From: Mameliella sp. MMSF_3455
Lineage (GTDB): Bacteria; Pseudomonadota; Alphaproteobacteria; Rhodobacterales; Rhodobacteraceae
Reading direction: 5' to 3'
Length of the DNA stretch: 49,588 bases
NCBI RefSeq assembly: GCF_030733205.1
Contig: NZ_JASHJL010000036.1
Coordinates: 1-49,588, forward strand
This document shows, in pieces, positions 1 to 15,734 of this stretch. The translations under genes were made by a program, and so were the position numbers. Numbering within the stretch: position 1 is the first letter of the stretch; each line of letters begins with the position of its first letter. Below the pieces are notes generated by a model. The model ran no database searches. It was not told the DNA's origin and saw only the letters and a program-made list of their open reading frames with translations.

Positions 1-344
1 TAGCCCGAGGTGAAGAGCAGCGCCGCCTCCTTGCCGTGCAGGTCGGCGAGTTCACGTTCCAGCGCGACGTGGTGCGCATTGGTGCCCGAGATGTTGCGCG
101 TGCCGCCCGCCCCGGTGCCGCACTGGTCCACCACCTCCTTCATCCGCGCGCGAACCGCCGGATGCTGGCCCATCCCGAGATAGTCGTTCGAACACCAGAC
201 GGTCACTTCGTCCGGCGTGTCGGCGTCATGGCTGCGCGCGGCGGGAAAGGCCCCGCAGCGGCGTTCGAGTTCCGCGAAGATCCGGTAGTTGCCCTCCTGT
301 TTGAGCGCGTCGAGCTGGGCGGTGAACAGGGCGTCAAATTCCAT
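1..344 (-). CDS. hemA: 5-aminolevulinate synthase, N-terminal part (cut by window edge)
   Basis: This is the first 114 codons of a leftward gene whose remainder lies outside the window. The readable protein begins MEFDALFTAQLDALKQEG and contains VWCSNDYLGMGQHP followed by GTGAGGTRNISGTNAHH, which are the N-terminal hallmarks of the PLP-dependent ALA synthase of alphaproteobacteria (glycine plus succinyl-CoA to 5-aminolevulinate, first step of tetrapyrrole synthesis, cytosolic). The ATG at 344 is preceded by GGAGGAAC at good spacing. The start overlaps the end of puhE by 11 bp, so it is the last visible gene of the bchF-to-hemA run. An ALA synthase placed here ties precursor supply to pigment synthesis, as in other photosynthesis clusters. 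The PLP lysine lies beyond the edge and cannot be checked. Confidence 0.93.
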   Translation of the reverse strand, partial: MEFDALFTAQLDALKQEGNYRIFAELERRCGAFPAARSHDADTPDEVTVWCSNDYLGMGQHPAVRARMKEVVDQCGTGAGGTRNISGTNAHHVALERELADLHGKEAALLFTSG

Positions 345-1149
345 GAGGTTCCTCCGGGTGTCGTGTCGTCTTGTCAGGGCGGGGCGCGGGCAGCATCCAG
401 CGCCAGAGTTTCGCATCGGGCAGGGGCAGCACCATCAGCCAGTGTTCCAGCAGCGCCAGCGCGGTCAGGGCCGCCAGCAGGGCGAACCCCGTGGCCGCCC
501 CGGGCATTGCCGCTGCCGCCAGCCGTTCCAGCCAGCAGGCGGTGGCCAGGCTCAGCGCCGTGACCGAAACCGGGAACAGCCAATTGAGCCGCTGCACGCG
601 GAAATGGCTGGCAAGGTGCGAGAGCGCCTCGGGAATGAACTCGGTGTTGATCCGGGGTACGCCGAAAAAGAGGTTCAGCTTGGCCGAGATGCGCGCGAAG
701 TAGAGGATGGTAAAGGTCCAGGGGGCGACGCTGTTCGTGGCGTCATGGCCGTGCAGCCAGATCGCGATCAGCACCGCGGCCAGCAACATCTCATGGTAGG
801 CGATGGTGCCCCAGGCGCGGATAAAGCGTTCCCATTCCGGCAGGTCACCGGGGCAGGCATAGGGATTGGGGCCGGTGATCGCACCGGTCATGAACGACAA
901 TTCAATCCAGCCCCAGACCGCCAGCGCCGACAGGAAGGCCCAGTAGGCGGCGCCACGGCCGTTCAGCCCCTGGGTGACGTGAATGCCCCAGGCGCCCAGT
1001 GCCAGCAGGGGCAGACCCGCCAGCGTGACCGCTCGCCGTGCGCGCGGGCCGTGCCGGTCTGCCATGCGAACGGCGATCAGGATCGCCCCGGTGGAAGACC
1101 ACCAGAGAAACAGCGCGGCCAGCGCGGCGACCCATGGCGCGCCCGTCAT
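334..1149 (-). CDS. puhE: Photosynthetic complex assembly protein PuhE (DUF3623)
   Basis: The 271-residue product is a multi-pass membrane protein: hydrophobic stretches start right after the N-terminus (MTGAPWVAALAALFLWW) and recur through the protein, with polar loops containing NPYACPGDLPEWERF and the motif FGVPRINTEFIPEALSHL. These match the PuhE/orf274 family found only in photosynthesis gene clusters, implicated in reaction-centre/LH1 assembly and pigment production. The frame stays open upstream to a GTG at 1188, but the ATG at 1149 begins directly before the first membrane segment and gives the expected family length, so I chose it; neither start has a strong Shine-Dalgarno. It lies 61 bp after acsF and overlaps hemA by 11 bp. 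Confidence 0.9.
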   Translation of the reverse strand: MTGAPWVAALAALFLWWSSTGAILIAVRMADRHGPRARRAVTLAGLPLLALGAWGIHVTQGLNGRGAAYWAFLSALAVWGWIELSFMTGAITGPNPYACPGDLPEWERFIRAWGTIAYHEMLLAAVLIAIWLHGHDATNSVAPWTFTILYFARISAKLNLFFGVPRINTEFIPEALSHLASHFRVQRLNWLFPVSVTALSLATACWLERLAAAAMPGAATGFALLAALTALALLEHWLMVLPLPDAKLWRWMLPAPRPDKTTRHPEEPHGI

Positions 1150-1210
1150 GATGGGCCCGGCCGAAAGGCGCCGCCTGCGCAGAGGCACCGGGGGATATGC
1201 GCCCGGTCAG

Positions 1211-2335
1211 TCAATAGGCCGGCTCCAGCCGGGTGCTGGCCGGCAGACGATGCTTTTTCGCCGGGATGAAATAGAGCCCGGCAAAGGCGGTCACCGCCCG
1301 CATCTGCGCCGAGATCCGCCGCGCGAACCCGGCCACGCCGCCCTGTTTGCGGGCGCGGTCAAGATCGGCATTGGCCCGTTGCAACCGCTTCAGCCCGGCC
1401 GACCAGCGCGGGCTGTCGATGTCCAGCGTGATCGGAAAGATCTGTTTCGACAGGGTGCTGGTCTTGGCAAAGACCTCTTGCCCGTACCAATCCGGATCGA
1501 CGCCAAGCGCCTTGTGAAAGGCCGGGCGCTGGTGGTCGCGGACATACATCGTGGCAAAGACCGCCGTGAGAAAGAACTTGATCCACAGCACGTTGACGCC
1601 CGAGGTCAGTTTCGGATCGGTCTTCATCAGCAGGGCAAAGGCTTCGCCGTGGCTGAACTCGTCGTTGCACCATTCCTGGAACCACTTGAAGATCGGGTGA
1701 AAGCGGTGCTCGGGATGCGCCTCGAGGTGGCGATAGATGGTGATGTACCGCGCGTAGCCGATCTTTTCCGACAGGTAGGTGGCGTAGTAGATGAACTTGG
1801 GCCGGAAATAGGTGTATTTCTTCTTCTGCGTCAGAAAGCCGAGGTTCACCGCCACGCCTGCCTCGCGCAGCGCGTCGTTGATAAAGCCCGCGTGCCGCGC
1901 CTCGTCCCGTGCCATCAGCTGGAACAGCTGGGTCACGTCCTTGTTGGTGCCGCGCCGCTTCATCTCCTTGTAGAGCACGCAGCCCGAGAATTCGGCAGTG
2001 CAGGACGAGATCAGGAAGTCGATGAACTCCTTGCGCAACTGCGGCTCCATCCCGTCCCAGTCGATCCGGTCCCAGTCCTCGTTCTTCTTGAAATGGCCCT
2101 TGTTCGGGTCGCTGACCATCTGCGCGATCAGCCGGTCCCAGTCGTCGCGCACCGGGCTGACGTCGATGGCGTCCAGCTCGTCGAAATCGGTGGTGTAAAA
2201 GCGCGGCGTCAGCAGGGTGTTCTGCATCGCCGTCTCGGTGGCAGCCTTGCTGTCGAATTTCGCCTGTTCCTCCTGGATCGCCAGGCCTTCCTCGGCGGTG
2301 GTGGCGTCGGCGCTGTGCATGTTCTGGACGTTCAT
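1211..2335 (-). CDS. acsF: Aerobic Mg-protoporphyrin IX monomethyl ester oxidative cyclase
   Basis: The 374-residue protein carries the two di-iron carboxylate motifs of the AcsF family, DEARHAGF (Glu145, His148) and DEFSHGE (Glu226, His229), with further glutamates in CTAEFSG (Glu115) and YLSEKIGYARY (Glu190). AcsF uses oxygen to form the isocyclic E ring, converting Mg-protoporphyrin monomethyl ester to protochlorophyllide at the membrane. Having the oxygen-dependent cyclase fits an aerobic phototroph; the oxygen-independent bchE is not in this window. Its start overlaps the stop of the upstream 98-aa gene by 4 bp, implying translational coupling. Length and motifs are complete. Confidence 0.97.
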   Translation of the reverse strand: MNVQNMHSADATTAEEGLAIQEEQAKFDSKAATETAMQNTLLTPRFYTTDFDELDAIDVSPVRDDWDRLIAQMVSDPNKGHFKKNEDWDRIDWDGMEPQLRKEFIDFLISSCTAEFSGCVLYKEMKRRGTNKDVTQLFQLMARDEARHAGFINDALREAGVAVNLGFLTQKKKYTYFRPKFIYYATYLSEKIGYARYITIYRHLEAHPEHRFHPIFKWFQEWCNDEFSHGEAFALLMKTDPKLTSGVNVLWIKFFLTAVFATMYVRDHQRPAFHKALGVDPDWYGQEVFAKTSTLSKQIFPITLDIDSPRWSAGLKRLQRANADLDRARKQGGVAGFARRISAQMRAVTAFAGLYFIPAKKHRLPASTRLEPAY

Positions 2336-2628
2336 AGCGTGACCTCCTCTGAGAAGGAGAATTCACAGAGCTCCATGACCTCGAAATCGCCGGTCAGCCG
2401 GGTCCAGAGCCGTTCCAGCCCGGAGGCGCGGACGATCGTCGCCTCGCGCGCCTCGCGGATCACCTCACCATAGGGCGCCATGATCTCGGGTCCGTGGACC
2501 CGGACGCTGTCGCCGGGGTAGACGGTGGTGCCGTTGTCGAAACGCACATGCGCGTGCAGGCTCTCGAACCGGTGAGAGATCTCTACCGTGCAGGGCGCCC
2601 TTTCCAGTTCATGTGTCAGCCATCCCAT
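2332..2628 (-). CDS. Small conserved protein between puhC and acsF (98 aa, function unknown)
   Basis: The protein is soluble-looking, about 98 residues, beginning MGWLTHELERAPCTVEIS and rich in beta-strand-like alternation (LHAHVRFDNGTTVYPGDSVRVHG). There is no signal peptide or membrane segment. A clear GGAGG sits 5 nt before the ATG at 2628; the frame is open further upstream but without a better site. It is wedged between puhC (17 bp gap) and acsF (4-bp overlap), so its product is probably made in step with AcsF. A small gene in this slot occurs in related clusters, and R. capsulatus has a small puhD near this position, but I cannot equate the two from sequence alone. A role as an AcsF partner is only a positional inference. 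Confidence 0.8.
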   Translation of the reverse strand: MGWLTHELERAPCTVEISHRFESLHAHVRFDNGTTVYPGDSVRVHGPEIMAPYGEVIREAREATIVRASGLERLWTRLTGDFEVMELCEFSFSEEVTL

Positions 2629-2645
2629 TTGTTGGCCTCCTTCCC

Positions 2646-3119
2646 TCATTGCGCCAGCAAACGCCCGAAGGCCCTGGCATTGTCTGCGCCGAACCCCATC
2701 AGGTCGGCGCGCCACCCGGTGCTGCTGTCGTGCAGCTCGAGCCTTCCGGTATCGCGTTGCAAGAGCGTGACGGGGGCGTCAGGCGCGACGCCGTGTTTGC
2801 CACGTTCGTGCAGCAGGACCCGGTAGACACCGGAGATGAATCCGCCCTCTTCGGGCGCAAGATCGGCGATCAGCACACCCTCGGGCGTGTGGACCCGCGC
2901 GGCACCGGCCATGTCGCCGGACAGCACGATCTCGCGGCTGAGGGTCACGGCGCCGCCGGGCGGCACGGCCTCCAGCGGACGGTCGGTCAGGCGGGCGGCG
3001 GTCACCAGTGCCAGCACCGTCAGCATCAGCAGGCCCACCAGCCGCACCATGACGCGCGGGACAAGCTCCTTGTCGTTGGCGGGGCGTCTCAGGCGGGGCG
3101 GCATGGCGGTGCGGGACAT
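2646..3119 (-). CDS. puhC: Photosynthetic complex assembly protein PuhC
   Basis: The 157-residue product has a short cationic cytoplasmic N-terminus (MPPRLRRPANDKELVPR), one membrane anchor at about residues 22-42 (VMVRLVGLLMLTVLALVTAA) and a periplasmic domain, the topology of PuhC. The domain includes GGFISGVYRVLLHERGKHG, typical of the family. PuhC is needed for normal reaction-centre/LH1 core assembly in Rhodobacter. I chose the ATG at 3119, which has GAGG 7 nt upstream, over a start at 3170 that would run into puhB. The puhB stop lies only 10 bp upstream. Confidence 0.9.
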   Translation of the reverse strand: MSRTAMPPRLRRPANDKELVPRVMVRLVGLLMLTVLALVTAARLTDRPLEAVPPGGAVTLSREIVLSGDMAGAARVHTPEGVLIADLAPEEGGFISGVYRVLLHERGKHGVAPDAPVTLLQRDTGRLELHDSSTGWRADLMGFGADNARAFGRLLAQ

Positions 3120-3129
3120 TGCGAAACCT

Positions 3130-3771
3130 CTATTCTGCGGCCAGGGTCGCGGGACGGGCAGGGGTGCCACGGGCTACGCGGGGCGTCGCGATCTCGGCCT
3201 CGGCCTGGTCTGCCAGCAGGCGCGCGACGTTTTCGGCCTCGGGGATGCAGCGCAACGCGGGCTGCGTGCGGCGCAGCACCCAGGGGCGCACATGCGGCCA
3301 GCACACCAGGTAGGACAGGCGCACGTCCCCGGGCAGCAGGTCCAGCGCGATGGTTCCTGTGCCCCGGCGGCGCAATGACAGGTCGGCGCTGCGGATCTGG
3401 CTGTAGGGCAGGTTCAGCGTCACGGTCAGCGCAGCACCGATGCGCATCGCGACCCGGCGATTGGTGATCGTGTAGACCGTGGCCCGGGCCTGGACAAAGC
3501 CGACGACCATCAGCAGCGCGCAGACGATCGCGCCCAGGATCAGGAAGGGGGACGAGGCCGCAAAGGCCTGAACCGCGCTGCCCTGGTCGACCAGCGTGAC
3601 AAAGCGCCAGGCCGCCAGCCCGGAAAAGTAGAGCGCCACCCATTTCAGGTTAAGCGCCTCCACCGTCAGCGCCCACCAATCCGGGCGCCCCTGCCAGAGG
3701 ATCTGCTCTCCCTCCGGTGGGCGTTCGGGCAGGCCGCGGACCGGCTCGAAGGCGAAATCGTCATGGCTCAT
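3130..3771 (-). CDS. puhB: Photosynthetic complex assembly protein PuhB (PH domain)
   Basis: The 213-residue protein opens with FEPVRGLPERPPEGEQILWQG, a segment typical of PuhB, followed by two to three hydrophobic helices (about residues 40-95) and a bacterial PH-like domain with TVYTITNRRVAMRIG and LPYSQIRSADL. PuhB acts as an assembly factor for the reaction centre and LH1 in the cytoplasmic membrane. It starts 21 bp after puhA and ends 10 bp before puhC, in the standard puhABC order. The C-terminal tail (about 25 residues) is Ala/Pro/Arg-rich and probably unstructured. Confidence 0.93.
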   Translation of the reverse strand: MSHDDFAFEPVRGLPERPPEGEQILWQGRPDWWALTVEALNLKWVALYFSGLAAWRFVTLVDQGSAVQAFAASSPFLILGAIVCALLMVVGFVQARATVYTITNRRVAMRIGAALTVTLNLPYSQIRSADLSLRRRGTGTIALDLLPGDVRLSYLVCWPHVRPWVLRRTQPALRCIPEAENVARLLADQAEAEIATPRVARGTPARPATLAAE

Positions 3772-3792
3772 GGCGCTTTTCCTTTCCCGGTC

Positions 3793-4560
3793 TCAGCCCA
3801 ACTGCGGGTCCTGCCGCGCGGCGCTGGCGTAAAGCGTGCCGCCGCCGTACCAGGCGCAGATCTTTTCCTCTTCCAGCAGGGTCACCTGTCGCGGTGAGGC
3901 ATGTTGCGGCACGCCCGCGAACTGCGCGCCAAAGATCGAGCGCACGCGAACGCCGTCCTTGCGGATGCGGGCCATCGTCATCGGGATCAGCCGCTTGCCC
4001 GCCTCGTCGTCCAGCGTCACCTCCAGGTAGCGGACCAGCTGTTCCGGCGCGTCCACCCACATGTCGGAAATCTTGCCGACGACGGCGCCGTCCCCGGCCA
4101 CCACGGGCAGCCCGCGCGGGTCGCGCCCGGCGGCGACGTGAAAGGTGCCGGTGGCATTCATCGGCACGATCTTGGGGTGGCCGTGGCCGTCCAGTTCCGG
4201 CACGTCGCGCCGTGCCGCCCAGGAGGCGGGGCCGACACCATCGGCCATCGGGTCGCCGGTCGGCTCAAAGGGGAACCCGTCCGAGGCGGCGGTGCGTGCC
4301 AGCGCCAGGTCGGCCCGTTCCCTGTTCTGGCCCGACGGCACGGTGACGGTGCCGCGCCCGTGAGGCAGCGTAAAGGTCTTGTCGTCGGGAACCGGGAACA
4401 TGCCCTGGTTGGGCGCCGGGTCGCCGTCGTCGTTTTCGAGTGGATAGCCCTCGCGCATGTTCTCGCGCTGGATGTAGTAGATCAGCAGGGCGAAGAAGAC
4501 GAGAAACAGCCAGAGCGCCAGGCTCGCCAGGTCGAAGTTTCCGAAGAAGGGGTCTGCCAT
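3793..4560 (-). CDS. puhA: Photosynthetic reaction centre H subunit
   Basis: The 255-residue protein begins with a short periplasmic segment ([17 protein letters not shown]), a single transmembrane helix (residues about 12-32) ending [16 protein letters not shown], then the cytoplasmic PRC-barrel domain (NPKIV-like [43 protein letters not shown]). These are diagnostic of reaction-centre H, which caps the L/M complex and shapes the proton path to QB. The ATG at 4560 is preceded by GGAAAGGA. The gene lies 43 bp after lhaA. L and M (pufLM) are not in this window, so the second arm of the cluster must be elsewhere. Confidence 0.97.
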   Translation of the reverse strand: MADPFFGNFDLASLALWLFLVFFALLIYYIQRENMREGYPLENDDGDPAPNQGMFPVPDDKTFTLPHGRGTVTVPSGQNRERADLALARTAASDGFPFEPTGDPMADGVGPASWAARRDVPELDGHGHPKIVPMNATGTFHVAAGRDPRGLPVVAGDGAVVGKISDMWVDAPEQLVRYLEVTLDDEAGKRLIPMTMARIRKDGVRVRSIFGAQFAGVPQHASPRQVTLLEEEKICAWYGGGTLYASAARQDPQLG

Positions 4561-4603
4561 TGGTCTTTCCTTTCCAGGGTGTCCGTGCTCTCGCCTCGGG
4601 GTC

Positions 4604-6040
4604 TCAGGTGGGGAAATCCGCAAGTCCGATGCGGGTCTCCGATTGCGGGGTGGGGGGCGGCCTGCGCAGGCGCACCAGCGGGCCAAGGGCCGCGAGGGTC
4701 ACGAAAAGCAGCCCGATTTCCAGGTGGTAGACAAAGGCATAGCCGGTGGCGGGGGATTGCAGCGCGGTTCCCAGGTCGCCGGCGCTGGCCAGCGCCCCGA
4801 TCCAGTCGCGCAGGCCGCCGCCCAGGGCGATGGCCAGCCCGGCCCCGGTGGCCTGTGCGGCGCCCCATGCGCCCAGGGCCAGGCCGTGCCCGGCCCGGCC
4901 GGTGGCCGGCATCCGCATCGCCGCCAGCAGGGTCGAAACTGCAAAAAGCCCGCCGCCCAGGCCGATCAGCCCGGCCCCGGCAAAGAACAGACCGGGCGCC
5001 TGCATCGGCGCGGCAAAGATCACCGCGCAGAAACCCGCGATCCCGGTCAGCATCCCGGTGCCCGCCATGCGCATGGCGTCCCGCCCGCGCGCCAGGGCCC
5101 GGCCCGCCAGGGCAAAGCCCGCCAGCGCGCCCGTCGCCCAGATGGCGGTCAGGAGAGTCGTGGTGGACACGCTCAGGCCCAGGATCTCGCCGCCGTAGGG
5201 TTCCAGCAGCACGTCCTGCATGTTGAATGCCAGCGTGCCGAGGAAGACCACCGCCAGCAGCCGCCCGGCCTCTCCGCCGGCCAGCAGGTCGGCCCAGGCC
5301 TCGGCAAAGCGCGGGCGGGGCGCTTCGCGTTCGGCGCGAGACATCGGGCGCATGTGTTCCTGTTTCCACAGCGCGACGAGGTTCAGCAGGATGCCGACGA
5401 CCGCCGCGCCCTGCACCACGCGCACCAGCGTCAGGGGGCTGAAGTCCCGCAACAGCCAGCCGATCACCAGCGACGACACCCCCATGCCCAGCAGGAACAT
5501 GACGTAAAGCAGCGCCACCACGCGTGGACGCGTCTCCGCATCGGCGCGGTCCGTGGCCAGGGCCAGCCCGGCGGTCTGGGTCATGTGCAGGCCCAGGCCC
5601 GTCATCAGGAAGGCCAGCGCCGCCAGCACCTCTCCGGCAAAGGGCACTTGGTGCACCGCGTCGCCGGACAGGACCAGCAGCGCAAAGGGCATGACCGCCA
5701 GCCCGCCCATCTGCCAGAGCGAGCCGAACCAGAGGTAGGGAATGCGTTTCCAGCCGATCGCGCTGCGGTAGGTGTCCGACCGGAACCCCAGCAGCGCCCG
5801 GAACGGCGCGATCAGCACCGGCAGGGCGATCATCGCGGCGACCACCGTGGCCGCCACCGAAAGCTCGACGATCATCACCCGGTTCAGCGTGCCCAGCAGC
5901 ATCACCGTCGCCATGCCGACCGAGACCTGGAACAGCGACAACCGCAAAAGCTGGCCCATCGGCAGGCCGGGGCTGGCGGCATCCGCAAAGGGCAACAGCC
6001 GCGCCGTCAGGGCCTTGAGATGTGCGGGGCGCAGGATCAT
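4604..6040 (-). CDS. lhaA: Light-harvesting 1 assembly protein LhaA (PucC/MFS family)
   Basis: The 478-residue product is a 12-helix MFS-type protein of the PucC family. Family signatures include [14 protein letters not shown] near residue 50, [31 protein letters not shown], and [18 protein letters not shown] in the second half. LhaA is required for insertion and assembly of the LH1 antenna. The ATG at 6040 overlaps the bchM stop by 4 bp; an upstream in-frame start at 6211 would lie deep inside bchM and is rejected. The position between bchM and puhA is the standard one. BCH2 at 18172-19461 is a second, more divergent member of the same family. Confidence 0.94.
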   Translation of the reverse strand: MILRPAHLKALTARLLPFADAASPGLPMGQLLRLSLFQVSVGMATVMLLGTLNRVMIVELSVAATVVAAMIALPVLIAPFRALLGFRSDTYRSAIGWKRIPYLWFGSLWQMGGLAVMPFALLVLSGDAVHQVPFAGEVLAALAFLMTGLGLHMTQTAGLALATDRADAETRPRVVALLYVMFLLGMGVSSLVIGWLLRDFSPLTLVRVVQGAAVVGILLNLVALWKQEHMRPMSRAEREAPRPRFAEAWADLLAGGEAGRLLAVVFLGTLAFNMQDVLLEPYGGEILGLSVSTTTLLTAIWATGALAGFALAGRALARGRDAMRMAGTGMLTGIAGFCAVIFAAPMQAPGLFFAGAGLIGLGGGLFAVSTLLAAMRMPATGRAGHGLALGAWGAAQATGAGLAIALGGGLRDWIGALASAGDLGTALQSPATGYAFVYHLEIGLLFVTLAALGPLVRLRRPPPTPQSETRIGLADFPT

Positions 6041-6717
6041 GAGGCCAGCTCCATCGCCTGGCTGATGTAGAAGCCGACCGAAACCCTCTCCAGCACCGCC
6101 AGCCGCCCGGGCGCCCCGGCGCGTCCCAGCGCGCGCGACAGGCGGCCCGGGGCATGCGGCACCATCACCGGCGACCGGTCGGCGCGCGGGAACAGCTGTC
6201 CCATGCGCCACATCGCCATCAACAGGGGCGTGCGCGGCGCCACGGTAAAGACCAGGCGGCCCTCGGTGCGGCGGGCCAGCCCCTGCAGGGCCTGCGCGAT
6301 GTCGCTTTCGGCGTAGTAGATCAGGCTGTCCATCGCGGTCACATGGTCGAAACGGCCAAGCGCCGGGTCCAGCATGTCGCCGCTGGTGAAATGTACCTGC
6401 CCGCGCAGGTCGATGGGCAGGCGGTCACGCGCGATACCGACCAGCGCCGGGGAAATGTCGACGGCCACCACCTCGGCCCCGCGCGCCGCCAGTTCGGCGG
6501 TCATCTGCCCGGTGCCACAGCCCGCGTCCAGCACCCGCGCCCCGCGCAGGTCACCGGGCAGGCGCGACAGGATCTGTGCCCGCATCGCGTCCCGTCCGCG
6601 CCGCACGGTCTCGCGGATGCGGCTGACCGGCGCATCGCTGGTCAACCGCTCCCACGTGCGGGTGGCGGTGGTGTCGAAATAGGTCTCGACCCGGGATTTG
6701 GTGGCCTCGTAGCTCAT
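6037..6717 (-). CDS. bchM: Mg-protoporphyrin IX O-methyltransferase
   Basis: The 226-residue soluble protein has the SAM-binding glycine loop VLDAGCGTGQM (about residues 62-72), the acidic strand AEVVAVDIS, and the BchM-type N-terminus VETYFDTTATRTWERLTSD. It methylates Mg-protoporphyrin IX using SAM, giving the substrate for AcsF. The ATG is directly adjacent to the bchL stop (no intervening base) and the gene end overlaps lhaA by 4 bp, so the three are translated as a unit. Length is normal for the family. Confidence 0.96.
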   Translation of the reverse strand: MSYEATKSRVETYFDTTATRTWERLTSDAPVSRIRETVRRGRDAMRAQILSRLPGDLRGARVLDAGCGTGQMTAELAARGAEVVAVDISPALVGIARDRLPIDLRGQVHFTSGDMLDPALGRFDHVTAMDSLIYYAESDIAQALQGLARRTEGRLVFTVAPRTPLLMAMWRMGQLFPRADRSPVMVPHAPGRLSRALGRAGAPGRLAVLERVSVGFYISQAMELAS

Positions 6718-14568
<7,851 letters not shown>

Positions 14569-14600
14569 CTTCGCCCTCCCCAGCGGAGAAATCACCTCTG

Positions 14601-14642
14601 ATGCTAGGGGGTGGGCTTGCGAAGTGTCAATTAAAACTTACA
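14601..14642 (-). promoter_or_regulatory. Predicted sigma-70 promoter of the bchF superoperon, overlapped by a PpsR box
   Basis: Read leftward there is a perfect -35 hexamer TTGACA (14630-14625), an 18-nt spacer and a -10-like TAGCAT (14606-14601, 4 of 6 consensus), placing the start near 14594 and giving a leader of about 26 nt before the bchF ATG. The -35 is the inner half of the TGT-N12-ACA box at 14625-14642, so bound PpsR would block polymerase. This is the architecture known for PpsR/CrtJ-controlled promoters. The promoter itself is predicted, not shown. Confidence 0.7.
14625..14642. promoter_or_regulatory. PpsR/CrtJ binding box 1 (bchF side)
   Basis: TGTCAATTAAAACTTACA fits the TGT-N12-ACA consensus exactly. 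It overlaps the -35 hexamer of the leftward bchF promoter. The sequence is AT-rich against a GC-rich background, which adds weight. Confidence 0.85.
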
Positions 14643-14778
14643 CTCGAGATGGCAGAATTTTCTGACGCAAAAGACTGGCGCGAGTCCCCCAATTGCAGGC
14701 CTTGCCCTGCGAAAAAACGCGCTATCTCGGTTAAAGTTCGGTGTTTTCATCTGCTTGACGACAGTGAGGGAAACTCGA

Positions 14779-14796
14779 TGTCAATTAAAATTGACA
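14779..14796. promoter_or_regulatory. PpsR/CrtJ binding box 2 (ppaA side)
   Basis: TGTCAATTAAAATTGACA fits TGT-N12-ACA and is a near-perfect palindrome with 8-bp arms (TGTCAATT/AATTGACA). Its right half supplies TTGACA as a -35 for rightward transcription; the -10 (CACACT at 14814-14819, 17-nt spacer) is weak. It lies 154 bp from box 1, so co-operative looping between the two is possible. The 14569-14890 gap holds nothing else I can identify. Confidence 0.85.
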
Positions 14797-14890
14797 GATG
14801 CCTGTGCCGTCCGCACACTCTTGGGATGCGTTGGCGACTCGTTTCTGGCGAAAGCCGCCGGCGCCACCATCCAGGAGGGGGGATGGTCGC

Positions 14891-15688
14891 ATGGAGCACA
14901 GCATGAGTCGGCGTGACCAGTCCGACGACCGGGACACGGCGATACGGTTCCTCGTAGAAGCGGCGCTCAAATCCGTTGCAGACAATCGCAGGATCCGGTC
15001 TCCGCAATCCAAGGATGACTGGATTGATCGTCTCTGCGAAGAGATCATGTCCGAGTCGGAGACCAGCCACCAGGCGGTCATCTCGTCCCTGATCGCAACC
15101 GGAGTGACCTCGGAAGAGGTGCTGACTGACTACGTGCCCGCCGTGGCCCGACGGATCGGTGAGCTGTGGGTCCAGGACAAGGCCACTTTTGTCCAGGTCA
15201 CGATCGGCGCGGCGCGGCTGCAGGCCCTGTTCCAGAACCGTTCCGACCTGCCCGGGGGCACCTGGCTGGACCGTACCGTGCCGCTGGGACAGTCGATCCT
15301 GATGATTCTGCCCGCGGTCGAGGATCACACTCTGGGCGCCTTCGTGGCCGCCGACCAGTTTCGCCGGCACGGCCTCTGGGTGCGCATGGCGATCCGTCTT
15401 TCAAACGCCGAACTGCTGCGCGTCGTCGAAGAAGGCCGGTTCTCGATGCTCGGGATCTCTATGGCGACCTACAAATCTGTTGAAAACGTTCAGGAAATCA
15501 TAAAGAATCTGAAGGCCGGCCTTGGTCGGTGCCCTCCGATCGTCGTGGGCGGCAAATATGTTGCTGATTCGGACGGTGTCGAGGTTCTGACAGGGGCTGA
15601 CCTTGCGGTCCGGTCGGCGCGTGAGGCAATAGAGGGATGCGGACTTGCCACTGTGGCCAATTCGCTGACCGTCGACTCGCTTGCGTAG
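14891..15688 (+). CDS. ppaA: B12-binding photosynthesis antirepressor PpaA/AerR
   Basis: The 265-residue protein matches the PpaA/AerR family, which binds cobalamin and modulates PpsR/CrtJ in response to light. The helical segment has ELWVQDKATFVQVTIGAARLQ (residues 91-111). The B12 domain follows with EDHTLGAF: His146 sits in the E-x-H-x-x-G motif and is in the position of the cobalamin-ligating His145 of R. capsulatus AerR. I chose ATG 14891, preceded by a G-rich stretch (GGAGGGGGGA); MSRRDQ at 14903 is an alternative start. The frame is open back to an ATG at 14798. It is 46 bp upstream of ppsR, as is usual. Confidence 0.93.
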   Translation: MEHSMSRRDQSDDRDTAIRFLVEAALKSVADNRRIRSPQSKDDWIDRLCEEIMSESETSHQAVISSLIATGVTSEEVLTDYVPAVARRIGELWVQDKATFVQVTIGAARLQALFQNRSDLPGGTWLDRTVPLGQSILMILPAVEDHTLGAFVAADQFRRHGLWVRMAIRLSNAELLRVVEEGRFSMLGISMATYKSVENVQEIIKNLKAGLGRCPPIVVGGKYVADSDGVEVLTGADLAVRSAREAIEGCGLATVANSLTVDSLA

Positions 15689-15734
15689 CTACTGCGTTAG
15701 GAGCTGGCGTATGTAAGACAAGTGAGGATGCACA

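Noticed and set aside
983-2473. A 496-codon rightward open frame across acsF
   Set aside because: Antisense to acsF and puhE, which have diagnostic motifs.
14569-14595. The longer GTG start of bchF at 14595
   Set aside because: The predicted transcription start is near 14594 and the ATG at 14568 has a much better ribosome site.
14742-14763. A third PpsR-like box near TGTTTTCATC...GACGACA in the bchF/ppaA gap
   Set aside because: The half-sites are not at the 12-bp spacing, so it does not fit TGT-N12-ACA.
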